In this document: one piece after another, positions 8,891 to 16,479 of the stretch
Layout: every line of letters starts with the position of its first letter
How positions within the stretch are numbered: position 1 is the stretch's first letter
DNA from: Bacteroidota bacterium
GTDB lineage: Bacteria; Bacteroidota; Ignavibacteria; Ignavibacteriales; Melioribacteraceae
Length of the DNA: 53,120 nt
Assembly: GCA_018829205.1 (NCBI GenBank)
Contig: JAHJUE010000033.1
Coordinates: 1 to 53,120 of the forward strand
Direction of reading: 5' to 3'
Translations under genes and position numbers: made by a program
The notes under the pieces: model-generated
Told to the model about the DNA's origin: nothing
Databases searched by the model: none
Seen by the model: the letters and a program-made list of their open reading frames with translations, nothing else

Positions 8891-10160
8891 TTTGACCTCT
8901 TGTTAAAATTGAAAAAATTATACCAACGATCCTAGCCAAATCGTCTTCTGATAAATTTGAACCTGAAGGAAGACATAAACCGTCTTCAAACAACTTTTCA
9001 GAAGTACCGTTTGTGAAATTCAAGGCATTTTGGAAAACCGGTTGTTTATGCATTGGTTTCCAAAGCGGACGGGATTCAATATTATATTTCTCTAATTCAA
9101 GTCTAATATTTTCTCTAGAAACTCCATTTGTTTTATTAGAATCTACCAAAAAAGTAGTAAGCCATCTATTTGAAAAATGACCGACCGGTTCATCAAGAAA
9201 AGTTATTCCATCAAACTTAGTAAACTGATCTTTATAAAAATCATAATTTGCTCTTCGCTGCTCTACCCTTTTATCGATTACTTTCATTTGTCCACGCCCG
9301 ATACCGGCAACTATATTACTCATTCTATAATTATAACCGATTTGAGAATGCTGATAATGCGGAGCGTTATCGCGTGCTTGGGTAGCGAGGAATCTTGCTT
9401 TAGTAACGAATTCTTCTTTATTAGAAATTAACGCACCACCACCGGAAGTTGTAATAATTTTATTTCCGTTAAATGATAGAATGCCAATATCACTGAAACC
9501 ACCGACATGTTCTCCCAGTGAAATAATCTTTTCACTTGGGTTTAATTCAATTTTATTTTCTTCTGCTTTTAGTTTAGCTAAATCTTCTGAATTAATATTG
9601 ATTTCACGGGACAGGCCATTTTTAGATATGTTTCGCATTTCACGGGATAAATATCTTGATCCAAGTGCTTCGGCGGCATCTTCAATTAAGGGAATTTCAT
9701 ATTTATTTGCTACTTCCATTATATCATTAATGAGAGCAGGCATGCCGTAGAGGTGAACATAAATAATTGCTTTTGGTTCCTTACCTTTTGCTATGCGATC
9801 TTTGACAGCGTCTTCAAGAATGTTTGGATCCATGTTCCAAGTTTTGTTTTCTGAATCTATAAAAATTGGGACGGCTCCTTGATAGGCGATGGGATTAGCA
9901 GTAGCAGAAAAGGTCAAGCTTTGACAGATTACTTCATCATCTTGTTTTACACCAAGCATAATTAGAGCAAGATGAAGTGCAGCTGTACCGGAACTTAAAG
10001 CTGCGGCATGCTTAACGCCTGTATAATTTTGTAAATCTTCTTCAAAACCGTTTACATTTGGACCGAGCGGTGCTATCCAATTTGTATCAAAAGCTTGGTT
10101 TACAAAGTTAAGTTCTTCACCGCCCATGTGGGGGGAAGAGAGCCAGATTTTAGGATTCAT
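8877..10160 (-). CDS. pglE: PglE-like DegT/DnrJ/EryC1 sugar aminotransferase with an in-frame insertion
   Basis: A PLP-dependent aminotransferase of 427 residues, predicted to turn the UDP-4-keto-6-deoxy sugar into the UDP-4-amino sugar. The PLP lysine is in SFNGNKIITTSGGG, at about residue 234 from the chosen start. I chose ATG 10158-10160 (MNPKIWLSSPHMGG) because the longer frame starts with TTG and would overlap the SDR gene. Between LGSRY and GFSDIGILSF, where relatives have a short turn, there are about 45 extra hydrophilic residues (about 172-218, DNA near 9507-9647). The DNA of this insert holds a palindrome, CCCAGTGAAA at 9514-9523 against TTTTCACTTGGG at 9529-9540. The reading frame is intact. 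Confidence 0.87.
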   Translation of the reverse strand: MNPKIWLSSPHMGGEELNFVNQAFDTNWIAPLGPNVNGFEEDLQNYTGVKHAAALSSGTAALHLALIMLGVKQDDEVICQSLTFSATANPIAYQGAVPIFIDSENKTWNMDPNILEDAVKDRIAKGKEPKAIIYVHLYGMPALINDIMEVANKYEIPLIEDAAEALGSRYLSREMRNISKNGLSREININSEDLAKLKAEENKIELNPSEKIISLGEHVGGFSDIGILSFNGNKIITTSGGGALISNKEEFVTKARFLATQARDNAPHYQHSQIGYNYRMSNIVAGIGRGQMKVIDKRVEQRRANYDFYKDQFTKFDGITFLDEPVGHFSNRWLTTFLVDSNKTNGVSRENIRLELEKYNIESRPLWKPMHKQPVFQNALNFTNGTSEKLFEDGLCLPSGSNLSEDDLARIVGIIFSILTRGQNADK

Positions 10161-10176
10161 AAAATATCTCTTAAAA

Positions 10177-10932
10177 TTATATACAAGAAAAACCACCATC
10201 AATTATATAGTTCGAACCAGTAATCCATTTGCTTCTAGAAGAAAGAAGAAATGCAGTAAAGTTCGCAACGTCTTCAGGAGTTCCATATCCTAATGGATAT
10301 CTATTTTCATCTTCAATAATTTTAGAACCCGAAATAACATCTTGTGCACCATCTAACATTTCAGTTCTAACCATACCCGGAGAAATACTGTTTACTCTTA
10401 TTCTGTTTTTGGCTAATTCGATAGAAATTGTCTTAACAATACCAAATAATGCTGATTTAGATGAAGAATAAGCTGCTAAGCCAACTGCAGACTTTGTAAT
10501 GCCACTTATGGATGAAATAAATACTATTGAAGAATCATTATTAATTTTTTTCTTAGAATATAAATTCTGAGTTAGTTCGATTGGCGCAAAGTAATTAATG
10601 TCATATATTAAGTTCAAATTTTTTCGTGAAAGGACTTTGAATGGAATATATTTTAAGATACCAGCAGAATGAACTATACCATCTATACTTGGTGTAGTAT
10701 CTACTATATTTTTTATAAAGCCATTATCTGTTAAATCACCTGAATATGCAATAACTTTTTGGGGAGCTTTGTTTTTGATTTCGTTCAATTTCTCAGTTCT
10801 GCGGCCACAAATAACCAAATTCGAATTAAACTTCAGTAACAATTCGCAAATCGACTTACCAATACCAGAGGTAGCACCGGTAATTAAAAATGTTTTATTG
10901 CTTATTTCTAAAAAATCATTATTCATTCTCAT
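10177..10932 (-). CDS. Short-chain dehydrogenase/reductase (FabG-like)
   Basis: A classical SDR of 251 residues with TGATSGIG at about 18-25 (NAD(P) binding), an NxAG-like HSAG near 88, and the catalytic pair Y155-x-x-x-K159 in YSSSK, preceded by SS. It ends with the usual ITGSNYIIDGG. It overlaps the ACP gene by 4 bp (ATGA). Together with the neighbouring ACP and KASIII genes it suggests reduction of a 3-oxoacyl-ACP to a 3-hydroxyacyl-ACP used to decorate an amino sugar. That substrate is inferred from neighbours; FabG-like SDRs have broad chemistry, so a sugar reductase role is possible. Confidence 0.82.
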   Translation of the reverse strand: MRMNNDFLEISNKTFLITGATSGIGKSICELLLKFNSNLVICGRRTEKLNEIKNKAPQKVIAYSGDLTDNGFIKNIVDTTPSIDGIVHSAGILKYIPFKVLSRKNLNLIYDINYFAPIELTQNLYSKKKINNDSSIVFISSISGITKSAVGLAAYSSSKSALFGIVKTISIELAKNRIRVNSISPGMVRTEMLDGAQDVISGSKIIEDENRYPLGYGTPEDVANFTAFLLSSRSKWITGSNYIIDGGFSCI

Positions 10933-11168
10933 TTGTTAGATTTACTTTTAATCAATTCAAATAATTCATTTACTGTTTTACAAGAAATTAATTCCTCACC
11001 AGTTAAAACCACATCATATTCATTATCTATCATTGCAAGTAAAGTCATCGCCGCTAATGAGTCCCATTGTTCTAAATTATTTTGAAAATCTAAATCAGCA
11101 TCTACAGAATTAGGCTCTACATCTTCAATTGCATATTCAAATTTTCTTAAGAAGTCATTAAGTTCCAC
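10929..11168 (-). CDS. Acyl carrier protein, dedicated to the polysaccharide locus
   Basis: A small acidic protein of 79 residues with the phosphopantetheine attachment motif WDSL (Ser at about 37) followed by a hydrophobic helix. It would carry an acyl thioester between the KASIII upstream and the SDR downstream. The start is a GTG at 11166-11168 with a strong TAGGAGAG ribosome-binding site just upstream. The sequence is divergent from a housekeeping AcpP (which has a DSL in a conserved LGADSLD context), so this looks like a specialised copy. Confidence 0.88.
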   Translation of the reverse strand: MELNDFLRKFEYAIEDVEPNSVDADLDFQNNLEQWDSLAAMTLLAMIDNEYDVVLTGEELISCKTVNELFELIKSKSNK

Positions 11169-11189
11169 TTTTCTCTCCTAAAATTATTA

Positions 11190-12155
11190 TTAATAATATA
11201 TAATACAACCACCCCATGAGTAACCAACACCAAAACCAACTAACATTACTTTATCATTTTTCTTTATTCTATTATTTTTATAAGCATCATTTAAAGCTAA
11301 GGGAATAGTTGAAGATACAGTATTACCAACATTTTCAATGAAGTAATAAAATTTATTTTCACTGATTTTAAGTTTTTTTCTAAGATTTTCTAACATAAAC
11401 TTATTGGCCTGATGAAAAATAAACAGATCAATATCTTCGATTGATAGTTTTGATTTATCCAAAATATTTTTTACAACTAGCGGTACTTTTTCTAAAGTAA
11501 AACTAAATATTTTTGCCCCATTCATGAATAAATAATCATCTTCCGTATTATTTTTTTTAAATTTGAGCCCGCCATTCTTTACTATTAGATTATTAGATCC
11601 TCCTCCATCCGTCCCATAATCAAAATCTTCTATTTTTCCATCTCCATTTGAAATTAATGAAGCGGTAGCAGCATCTCCGAAAATGGATCTATTACTTTTA
11701 TCATCAAATTTAATATGCTTTGAGTATGCCTCCGAAGTTATTAGCAAAACATTGTTTGCTTGATTTGATTGAATTAAAGCTTTGGACAAACCCAAACCAT
11801 AAATATAGCCTGAACATCCAAGATTAAAATCAATTGCACCAATATTTTGTTTTAGACCTAACCTATGCTGAACGACGCATGCAGTAGTTGGTAAATAATA
11901 GTCAGGACTTTGAGTACACAAAATTATGTAATCAATTTCATTTTTACTAACATTATATTCTTCAAATAATTTTAATGAGGCATTAACAGACATATCTGAA
12001 ACTGTTTCATTTTCAGAGCAGATATGCCTTTTAGAAATACCAAGTTTGTTAGTTATTCTTTCAATTGTCCATTCAGGAAACTGTTTTGATAAATCATCAT
12101 TTGTTAGTACATTTTCCGGTAAGTAATAGCTAATAGCTTTAATTGAAATACCCAT
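11190..12155 (-). CDS. 3-oxoacyl-ACP synthase III-like condensing enzyme
   Basis: A thiolase-fold enzyme of 321 residues with the full KASIII triad: Cys114 in LGCSGYIYG, His248 in FHQAN and Asn278 in VGNT. It could condense a short acyl-CoA with malonyl-ACP to give a 3-oxoacyl-ACP, or transfer an acyl group. An AGAGGTATAA ribosome-binding site sits before the ATG at 12153-12155. A 97-base gap separates it from the PglD-like gene. It is placed inside a bacillosamine-type pathway rather than in a fatty-acid operon, with ACP and SDR genes directly following. This points to a tailor-made acyl group for the polysaccharide. Confidence 0.88.
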   Translation of the reverse strand: MGISIKAISYYLPENVLTNDDLSKQFPEWTIERITNKLGISKRHICSENETVSDMSVNASLKLFEEYNVSKNEIDYIILCTQSPDYYLPTTACVVQHRLGLKQNIGAIDFNLGCSGYIYGLGLSKALIQSNQANNVLLITSEAYSKHIKFDDKSNRSIFGDAATASLISNGDGKIEDFDYGTDGGGSNNLIVKNGGLKFKKNNTEDDYLFMNGAKIFSFTLEKVPLVVKNILDKSKLSIEDIDLFIFHQANKFMLENLRKKLKISENKFYYFIENVGNTVSSTIPLALNDAYKNNRIKKNDKVMLVGFGVGYSWGGCIIYY

Positions 12156-12252
12156 TTATACCTCTAATTTAATAACAGAATATTATAATGGTAAGAATTT
12201 TGATATTAGTATAACTTTATTTTCATTTAGGAGAGACCAATAAAATCGTATC

Positions 12253-12897
12253 CTACTCATGAAATTTAATTGGTTTAGCAGGAATTCCAACTGCTGTGCA
12301 GTCCGAAGGAATATTTTTCGCAACAACTGCTCCTGCTCCAATTATTGTTCGGGCACCAATAGTAACTAGATTAATAATCTTTGCACCAGTACCAACATAA
12401 ACCGAATTCTCAATTTTCACTTCACCGGAAATATTAACTGAAGGCATAAAGGCTGAATAGTCATCGATAATAGTATCATGACCAACAGTGCAACTTAAGT
12501 TTAGAATGACATGTTTACCAATACTTATATTTGTAGTAATAACACAACCAGCAGTGATTATAGAACCCTCACCTATTTTTACGTCAGAATCACCAATTTG
12601 AACATTCGGATGAACTATAACAGGGTATTTAATCTTATCGTTTATTATCTGATTCAAAATTTTTGTTTTTGTGGATGGGTTACCTATCGATAATACTAAA
12701 TACAACCCTTCATTGACCATATTGAGTTCAGCAATACCTCCTAGTACAGGATAATTATTAATCATTTTATTTTTCTCAATACCATCATCAAAAAAGCCAA
12801 TAATTTCCCACTCTTGATCGACTTTGTTAATTTGTTCAATCAACATAGCAACTTCTCTACCAAAGCCGCCTGCACCAAATATTGCAATTTTTTTCAT
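12253..12897 (-). CDS. pglD: PglD/NeuD-family sugar N-acyltransferase
   Basis: 214 residues from the chosen start. The N-terminal Rossmann-like part has IFGAGGFGREV, and the C-terminal part is a left-handed beta-helix of hexapeptide repeats (IGEGSIITAGCVI and onward). The likely catalytic His is in TVGHDTI. Family members acylate the 4-amino group of UDP-4-amino sugars in the cytoplasm, usually from acetyl-CoA. I take ATG 12895-12897 (MKKIAIFG) because GAGGTGAG lies just upstream and because the longer reading would overlap the PglC-like gene. With the KASIII-ACP-SDR genes next to it, an acyl-ACP donor is conceivable. Confidence 0.86.
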   Translation of the reverse strand: MKKIAIFGAGGFGREVAMLIEQINKVDQEWEIIGFFDDGIEKNKMINNYPVLGGIAELNMVNEGLYLVLSIGNPSTKTKILNQIINDKIKYPVIVHPNVQIGDSDVKIGEGSIITAGCVITTNISIGKHVILNLSCTVGHDTIIDDYSAFMPSVNISGEVKIENSVYVGTGAKIINLVTIGARTIIGAGAVVAKNIPSDCTAVGIPAKPIKFHE

Positions 12898-12907
12898 TTT
12901 ACTCACC

Positions 12908-13516
12908 TCAGTTTTTACCATTAAATTTCGGAGCCGTCGCCATTCCTTGTGAATTAATACCCTCTCTTTTTAATGTTTTAGCAATTGTTAGAATAATAAT
13001 TTTAATATCCACTAGAAAAGAAATATTATCAACGTACCAAACATCCAGATCAAATTTTTCTTTCCATGATATAGCATTCCTTCCATTTACCTGTGCCCAG
13101 CCGGTTATGCCGGGTTTTACTTCATGTCTTCTTTTTTGTTTTTCATTGTATAACGGTAAATATTCTATTAATAATGGTCTTGGACCTATTAAAGACATAT
13201 CTCCTTTAATTACATTTAATAACTGTGGGAGTTCATCTATAGAAAGTTTTCTAATTAATTTGCCTATAGTTGTTAAGCGCTTTTCATCCGGAAGAAGATT
13301 ACCATCAACATCTTTATTTTCTTTCATTGTCTTAAATTTTATAATATTAAAAATCTTTTCATCTTTGCCGGGACGAGATTGGACGAAAAAAACTTTACCG
13401 CTATTTGCCATAAATAAAGAAAAAATAACAACTAAAAGTAAAGGTAATGTAATTATAAAAACAAAAAAAGAAATCAGTAAATCAAAAAGTCTTTTAAGAT
13501 AGTTTTTATAAATCAT
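12908..13516 (-). CDS. pglC: PglC-like phosphoglycosyl transferase (bacterial sugar transferase)
   Basis: 202 residues. The enzyme should place a phospho-sugar, probably a bacillosamine-type residue, on undecaprenyl phosphate to begin the repeat unit. An N-terminal re-entrant hydrophobic segment (LLISFFVFIITLPLLLVVI) is followed by the PF02397 core: FKTM, the Asp-Glu dyad in SIDELPQL, GDMSLIGPRP and PGITGWAQVNGRNAISW. It ends in FNGKN, just as Campylobacter PglC does from memory. I chose ATG 13514-13516, one base after the preceding stop; the longer frame starts with TTG and overlaps by 20 bp. It matches PglC length well. Confidence 0.9.
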   Translation of the reverse strand: MIYKNYLKRLFDLLISFFVFIITLPLLLVVIFSLFMANSGKVFFVQSRPGKDEKIFNIIKFKTMKENKDVDGNLLPDEKRLTTIGKLIRKLSIDELPQLLNVIKGDMSLIGPRPLLIEYLPLYNEKQKRRHEVKPGITGWAQVNGRNAISWKEKFDLDVWYVDNISFLVDIKIIILTIAKTLKREGINSQGMATAPKFNGKN

Positions 13517-13517
13517 T

Positions 13518-14735
13518 TCAGAATATTTTTTGTTCAAAATGATTCATAATAATGTTGTATGAATGGGCTGCGGTAAAATTTTGGATGAAGTATTTATATC
13601 CATGATCGCCCATCTGTTTACATAAGCTTTTGTCTTTTAGCAGCTTCTCAATATTCTTATTGAAGTCATTCAAGTTACCGCTTTGAGACCAAAAACCGAA
13701 ATTATTCTTTTCAGCAAGCCTACCGATATCAGTTACAATATCAGTTGCCAATAAGACCGGTTTCTCATTCTCCAAATAAGATAAAAGTCTAGAAGGAAAG
13801 TTTGGAATTGTAAATCGTTTATCGAGAAAAATTAGACCGACATCGGCTACTTTAACAATATTATCATATTCAGTTTTGGGAAGTTGATTTAGAATGAGAC
13901 AATTATTTGAGTTATTCTGATTGGACCAATGAAGTAACTTGCTAAACTCTGTGCCAGAACCGACAATTATTAAAAACAAATCGTCATTTTGTTTATTTGA
14001 GTCAAGCACTTGAATAAGAAAATCTATTCCTTGAGGAATGCCAAGGTTACCACCATATAAAAGAATAAGTCTATTCTCCGGTATGTTAAATTTATTTTTT
14101 ATTTTCTCTAGTTGTTGTGGAGAAACGGCACTATTTACAGGAGCCAGACTATTAGGATTTACCTCAACTTTATTCGGAGACAAACTTTTATTGTTCTTCA
14201 ATAAATATTGAACGTTTGCCGGTGACATACAACCTATGTAATCAGAAATTTCATAAAGGACTTTTTCTTTTTTACGAAAATAGTTATGCATTAAACTATT
14301 TTTTCTAATCAAACCCATATCAACAGCATTTTGGGGAAAAATATCTTTTAGTAGAAGATAAGATTTTGTACTATTTCTTTTTTTGATATATTTAACTGAT
14401 TTTTCGAAAGTTATCGGCGGGGTTGAATAAATTATTAAATCAAATTTAATCTCACTTAAATATTTCACTATTCCCCAAAGGAACATAAAATCTAAAAGCA
14501 AAGTTGAGATGCCCTTTTCAATTGTACTGCATTTCTGAATATTTAGCCATTTCATTTTTATTATAGTAATTCCATCAATCCTCAAGAAACTTGATTTCTT
14601 TTTGAGTCTTCTTTCATTTGGGCTAATTATAAAAACATTATGCCCTTCATCTCTGAACTTACGCATTAGATCATTATAGATTCCACGTTCGTTAATATCG
14701 TCTGAAATTACTAATGTTAGGAAGAGAATGTTCAT
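13518..14735 (-). CDS. WbuB-like GT4 glycosyltransferase
   Basis: A GT-B enzyme of 405 residues. It has LLLKDIFPQNAVDMGLI near residues 147-163 and LLYGGNLGIPQGIDFL at the start of the donor domain, patterns I associate with WbuB-type L-FucNAc transferases. The gene lies between the PglC-like initiator and the L-FucNAc synthesis genes. That context supports the second step of repeat-unit assembly, with L-FucNAc or its amidino derivative added to the first sugar. The typical GT4 EX7E region is weak here (FPSRLLSYLENEKPVL). Donor identity is inference. Confidence 0.8.
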   Translation of the reverse strand: MNILFLTLVISDDINERGIYNDLMRKFRDEGHNVFIISPNERRLKKKSSFLRIDGITIIKMKWLNIQKCSTIEKGISTLLLDFMFLWGIVKYLSEIKFDLIIYSTPPITFEKSVKYIKKRNSTKSYLLLKDIFPQNAVDMGLIRKNSLMHNYFRKKEKVLYEISDYIGCMSPANVQYLLKNNKSLSPNKVEVNPNSLAPVNSAVSPQQLEKIKNKFNIPENRLILLYGGNLGIPQGIDFLIQVLDSNKQNDDLFLIIVGSGTEFSKLLHWSNQNNSNNCLILNQLPKTEYDNIVKVADVGLIFLDKRFTIPNFPSRLLSYLENEKPVLLATDIVTDIGRLAEKNNFGFWSQSGNLNDFNKNIEKLLKDKSLCKQMGDHGYKYFIQNFTAAHSYNIIMNHFEQKIF

Positions 14736-14857
14736 ATTCTGGTTATCAGTAACTTGTGATCCGTGATTAGTAATTTAGTTAATGGGAGAATTTGTAGATT
14801 CCCGCTTAATGATTGCGGGAATGACAAATGATAATTTAAGTAATAAAAGAGAATAAG
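14736..14857. repeat. Intergenic hairpin TTCCCGC/GCGGGAA with word repeats
   Basis: Between the WbuB-like and FnlC genes, 14799-14821 reads TTCCCGC-ttaatgatt-GCGGGAA, a perfect 7-bp stem with a 9-base loop. Hairpins of the type gattcccgc...gcgggaatgac are a common dispersed repeat in many bacteria. To the left is a short array of the word GTGATYMGTRATTAGTAATT (about 14740-14780). It looks like a repeat inserted into an otherwise tight operon, possibly shaping mRNA processing. Confidence 0.6.
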
Positions 14858-15988
14858 TTATTTTGACCAAACGACACGATTAACGTAATCCGTATAAGAT
14901 AAAATAATTCTTAAAACTTTATCCGATACGTTTGGCATCGAATAGTCAGATACTGGTCTTAATGTACGTTCATTATTTCTTTTTTGAGTTTCAAGAACTT
15001 TAATGGTTTGCAATATTCGATCTTCATTAAACCCTGTGAACATAACAGAAGCTTCTTCAAATGCTTCGGGGCGTTCATGATTTTCACGTAAATTTATAGC
15101 TGGGAAATTTAGGATTGAAGATTCTTCCGAGATTGTTCCGCTATCGGAAATGGAAACGAAAGCATTGAATTGCAAATTGTTGTAATCTGAAAAACCAAGA
15201 GGTTTTAATAATATTATTTTCTCATCAAGAATGGAGTTCTTTTTATCAATCATTTTACGAGTACGCGGGTGTGTAGAAACAATAATTGGAAATTGATATT
15301 TCTTGACTAGTAGATTTAAAATATTTATAAATTTGTCGAAATTAATGGAATCTATATTTTCCTCACGATGCGCAGAAACAAGGAAATAGCCTTCATGGTT
15401 CAGCTTTAAGCGATCAAGGATAGTGGAAGATTTTATTTTGGGCATATAGTAATTAATGACTTCGAACATAGGACTGCCGGTTTTAATAATTCTATCGTTT
15501 GGAAATCCTTCTTTCAATAAATATTCACGGGCAATACTGCTATATGTGAGATTAATATCACTTACATGATCAACTATCTTTCGATTTATTTCTTCGGGAA
15601 CTCTTTGATCAAAACAACGATTACCGGCTTCCATGTGGAATACCGGGATTTTCCTTCTTTTGGCAGGGATAGAAGCTAGACAACTATTGGTATCACCTAA
15701 AATCAGAAGCGCATCAGGTGATTCGCTTTCTAATATTGGATCTATTTTAATAAAAATTTGACCAATAGTTTCGGAAGCGTTTTTGCCTGCTGCTTCGAGA
15801 AAATAATCGGGTTTGCGCAATTCTAAATCTTCAAAGAAAATTTGATTAAGCTCGTAATCATAATTTTGACCGGTATGAACAAGGATGTGTTCAATTGCTT
15901 CTGATTGATCGAGTTTGGCTATAACTCTGGATAAACGAATTATTTCTGGGCGTGTACCGACAACGGTGAGGACTTTTAATCTATTCAT
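14858..15988 (-). CDS. fnlC: FnlC/CapG-type UDP-sugar 2-epimerase (UDP-L-FucNAc synthesis)
   Basis: A GT-B-fold epimerase of 376 residues of the non-hydrolysing UDP-GlcNAc 2-epimerase family. It has VVGTRPEIIRLSRVI at the N-terminus, ILGDTNS, HMEAGNRCFDQRVPEEINR and SAHREENID, the sub-pattern that separates FnlC/CapG/WbjD from housekeeping WecB. It should catalyse the last step, C-2 epimerisation to UDP-L-FucNAc. The FnlB and FnlA genes follow in the upstream direction (16473 and 17609), completing the pathway, with a four-helix-bundle gene wedged between fnlB and fnlC. Confidence 0.88.
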   Translation of the reverse strand: MNRLKVLTVVGTRPEIIRLSRVIAKLDQSEAIEHILVHTGQNYDYELNQIFFEDLELRKPDYFLEAAGKNASETIGQIFIKIDPILESESPDALLILGDTNSCLASIPAKRRKIPVFHMEAGNRCFDQRVPEEINRKIVDHVSDINLTYSSIAREYLLKEGFPNDRIIKTGSPMFEVINYYMPKIKSSTILDRLKLNHEGYFLVSAHREENIDSINFDKFINILNLLVKKYQFPIIVSTHPRTRKMIDKKNSILDEKIILLKPLGFSDYNNLQFNAFVSISDSGTISEESSILNFPAINLRENHERPEAFEEASVMFTGFNEDRILQTIKVLETQKRNNERTLRPVSDYSMPNVSDKVLRIILSYTDYVNRVVWSK

Positions 15989-16010
15989 AGAAACCTTTAA
16001 TTAAAGAAAA

Positions 16011-16479
16011 AAGATAAAAGTAAAAAGTTAAAAGAAAAAGACAAAAGAATAAAAACAAAATTCAAAAGACAAAAGTAAAAAAAAAGATAAAGAATTAAAA
16101 AAATTAGTTTGAGCGTGTTTTATGTACTATCGATCCTAAAATATTTTTTAGCTCTGAGGATTCATTTAGTAAAAATTTTAACTCATCATTTAGTAAATTA
16201 TTCTCATTTATACTTTCGATTATTCTTAACCAATAATTTGATTCACGCATTTCTCTTAATGATATTCGAACCTTATTATTAAAGTCAGCTTTTGATGAAC
16301 CAGCTTGGGATTCTTCGTAATTTGCGCCACTTGAAGTTGAACTTTTTGCTAATTGGTATTTAATAACTTTATACTCCGCGGAGTTTGGTAGTCGTCTAAT
16401 AAATTTTAAGCAATTAACTGCAAAATTAAAAAGTCTTTCATTTAGATCATTAATCATAACTTCTTTTTACTTTTATCTT
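16011..16479. repeat. 17-bp perfect inverted repeat bracketing a four-helix-bundle gene
   Basis: AAGATAAAAGTAAAAAG at 16011-16027 is the exact reverse complement of CTTTTTACTTTTATCTT at 16463-16479. The interior holds the gene at 16104-16457 and more words of the same kind (aaaagacaaaagtaaaa, about 16030-16085). The right arm includes the stop codon of fnlB and supplies its last residues (EDKR then stop). An RNA copy could close into one stem enclosing the small gene. Chance similarity of A-rich DNA is a worry, but 17 exact bases plus the partial extension is more than expected. Confidence 0.6.
16104..16457 (-). CDS. Four-helix-bundle protein (23S rRNA intervening-sequence/S23 type)
   Basis: A helical protein of 117 residues with the family layout: a first helix (LNERLFNFAVNCLKFIRRLP), then LAKSSTSSGANYEESQAGSS in place of the typical QIRRASxSIxxNIAEG, and two further amphipathic helices. 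Such proteins were first seen in 23S rRNA intervening sequences and are common as orphan genes in the FCB group; the molecular role is not established. It separates fnlB and fnlC, which are otherwise a tight trio, and lies inside a 17-bp perfect inverted repeat. Related copies are at 19568-19927 (broken) and 41694-42065. Confidence 0.85.
   Translation of the reverse strand: MINDLNERLFNFAVNCLKFIRRLPNSAEYKVIKYQLAKSSTSSGANYEESQAGSSKADFNNKVRISLREMRESNYWLRIIESINENNLLNDELKFLLNESSELKNILGSIVHKTRSN

Noticed and set aside
16104-16457. Toxin-antitoxin interpretation of the four-helix-bundle genes
   Set aside because: No partner gene accompanies any of the three copies, and the family signature is that of 23S-IVS proteins, not of known antitoxins.
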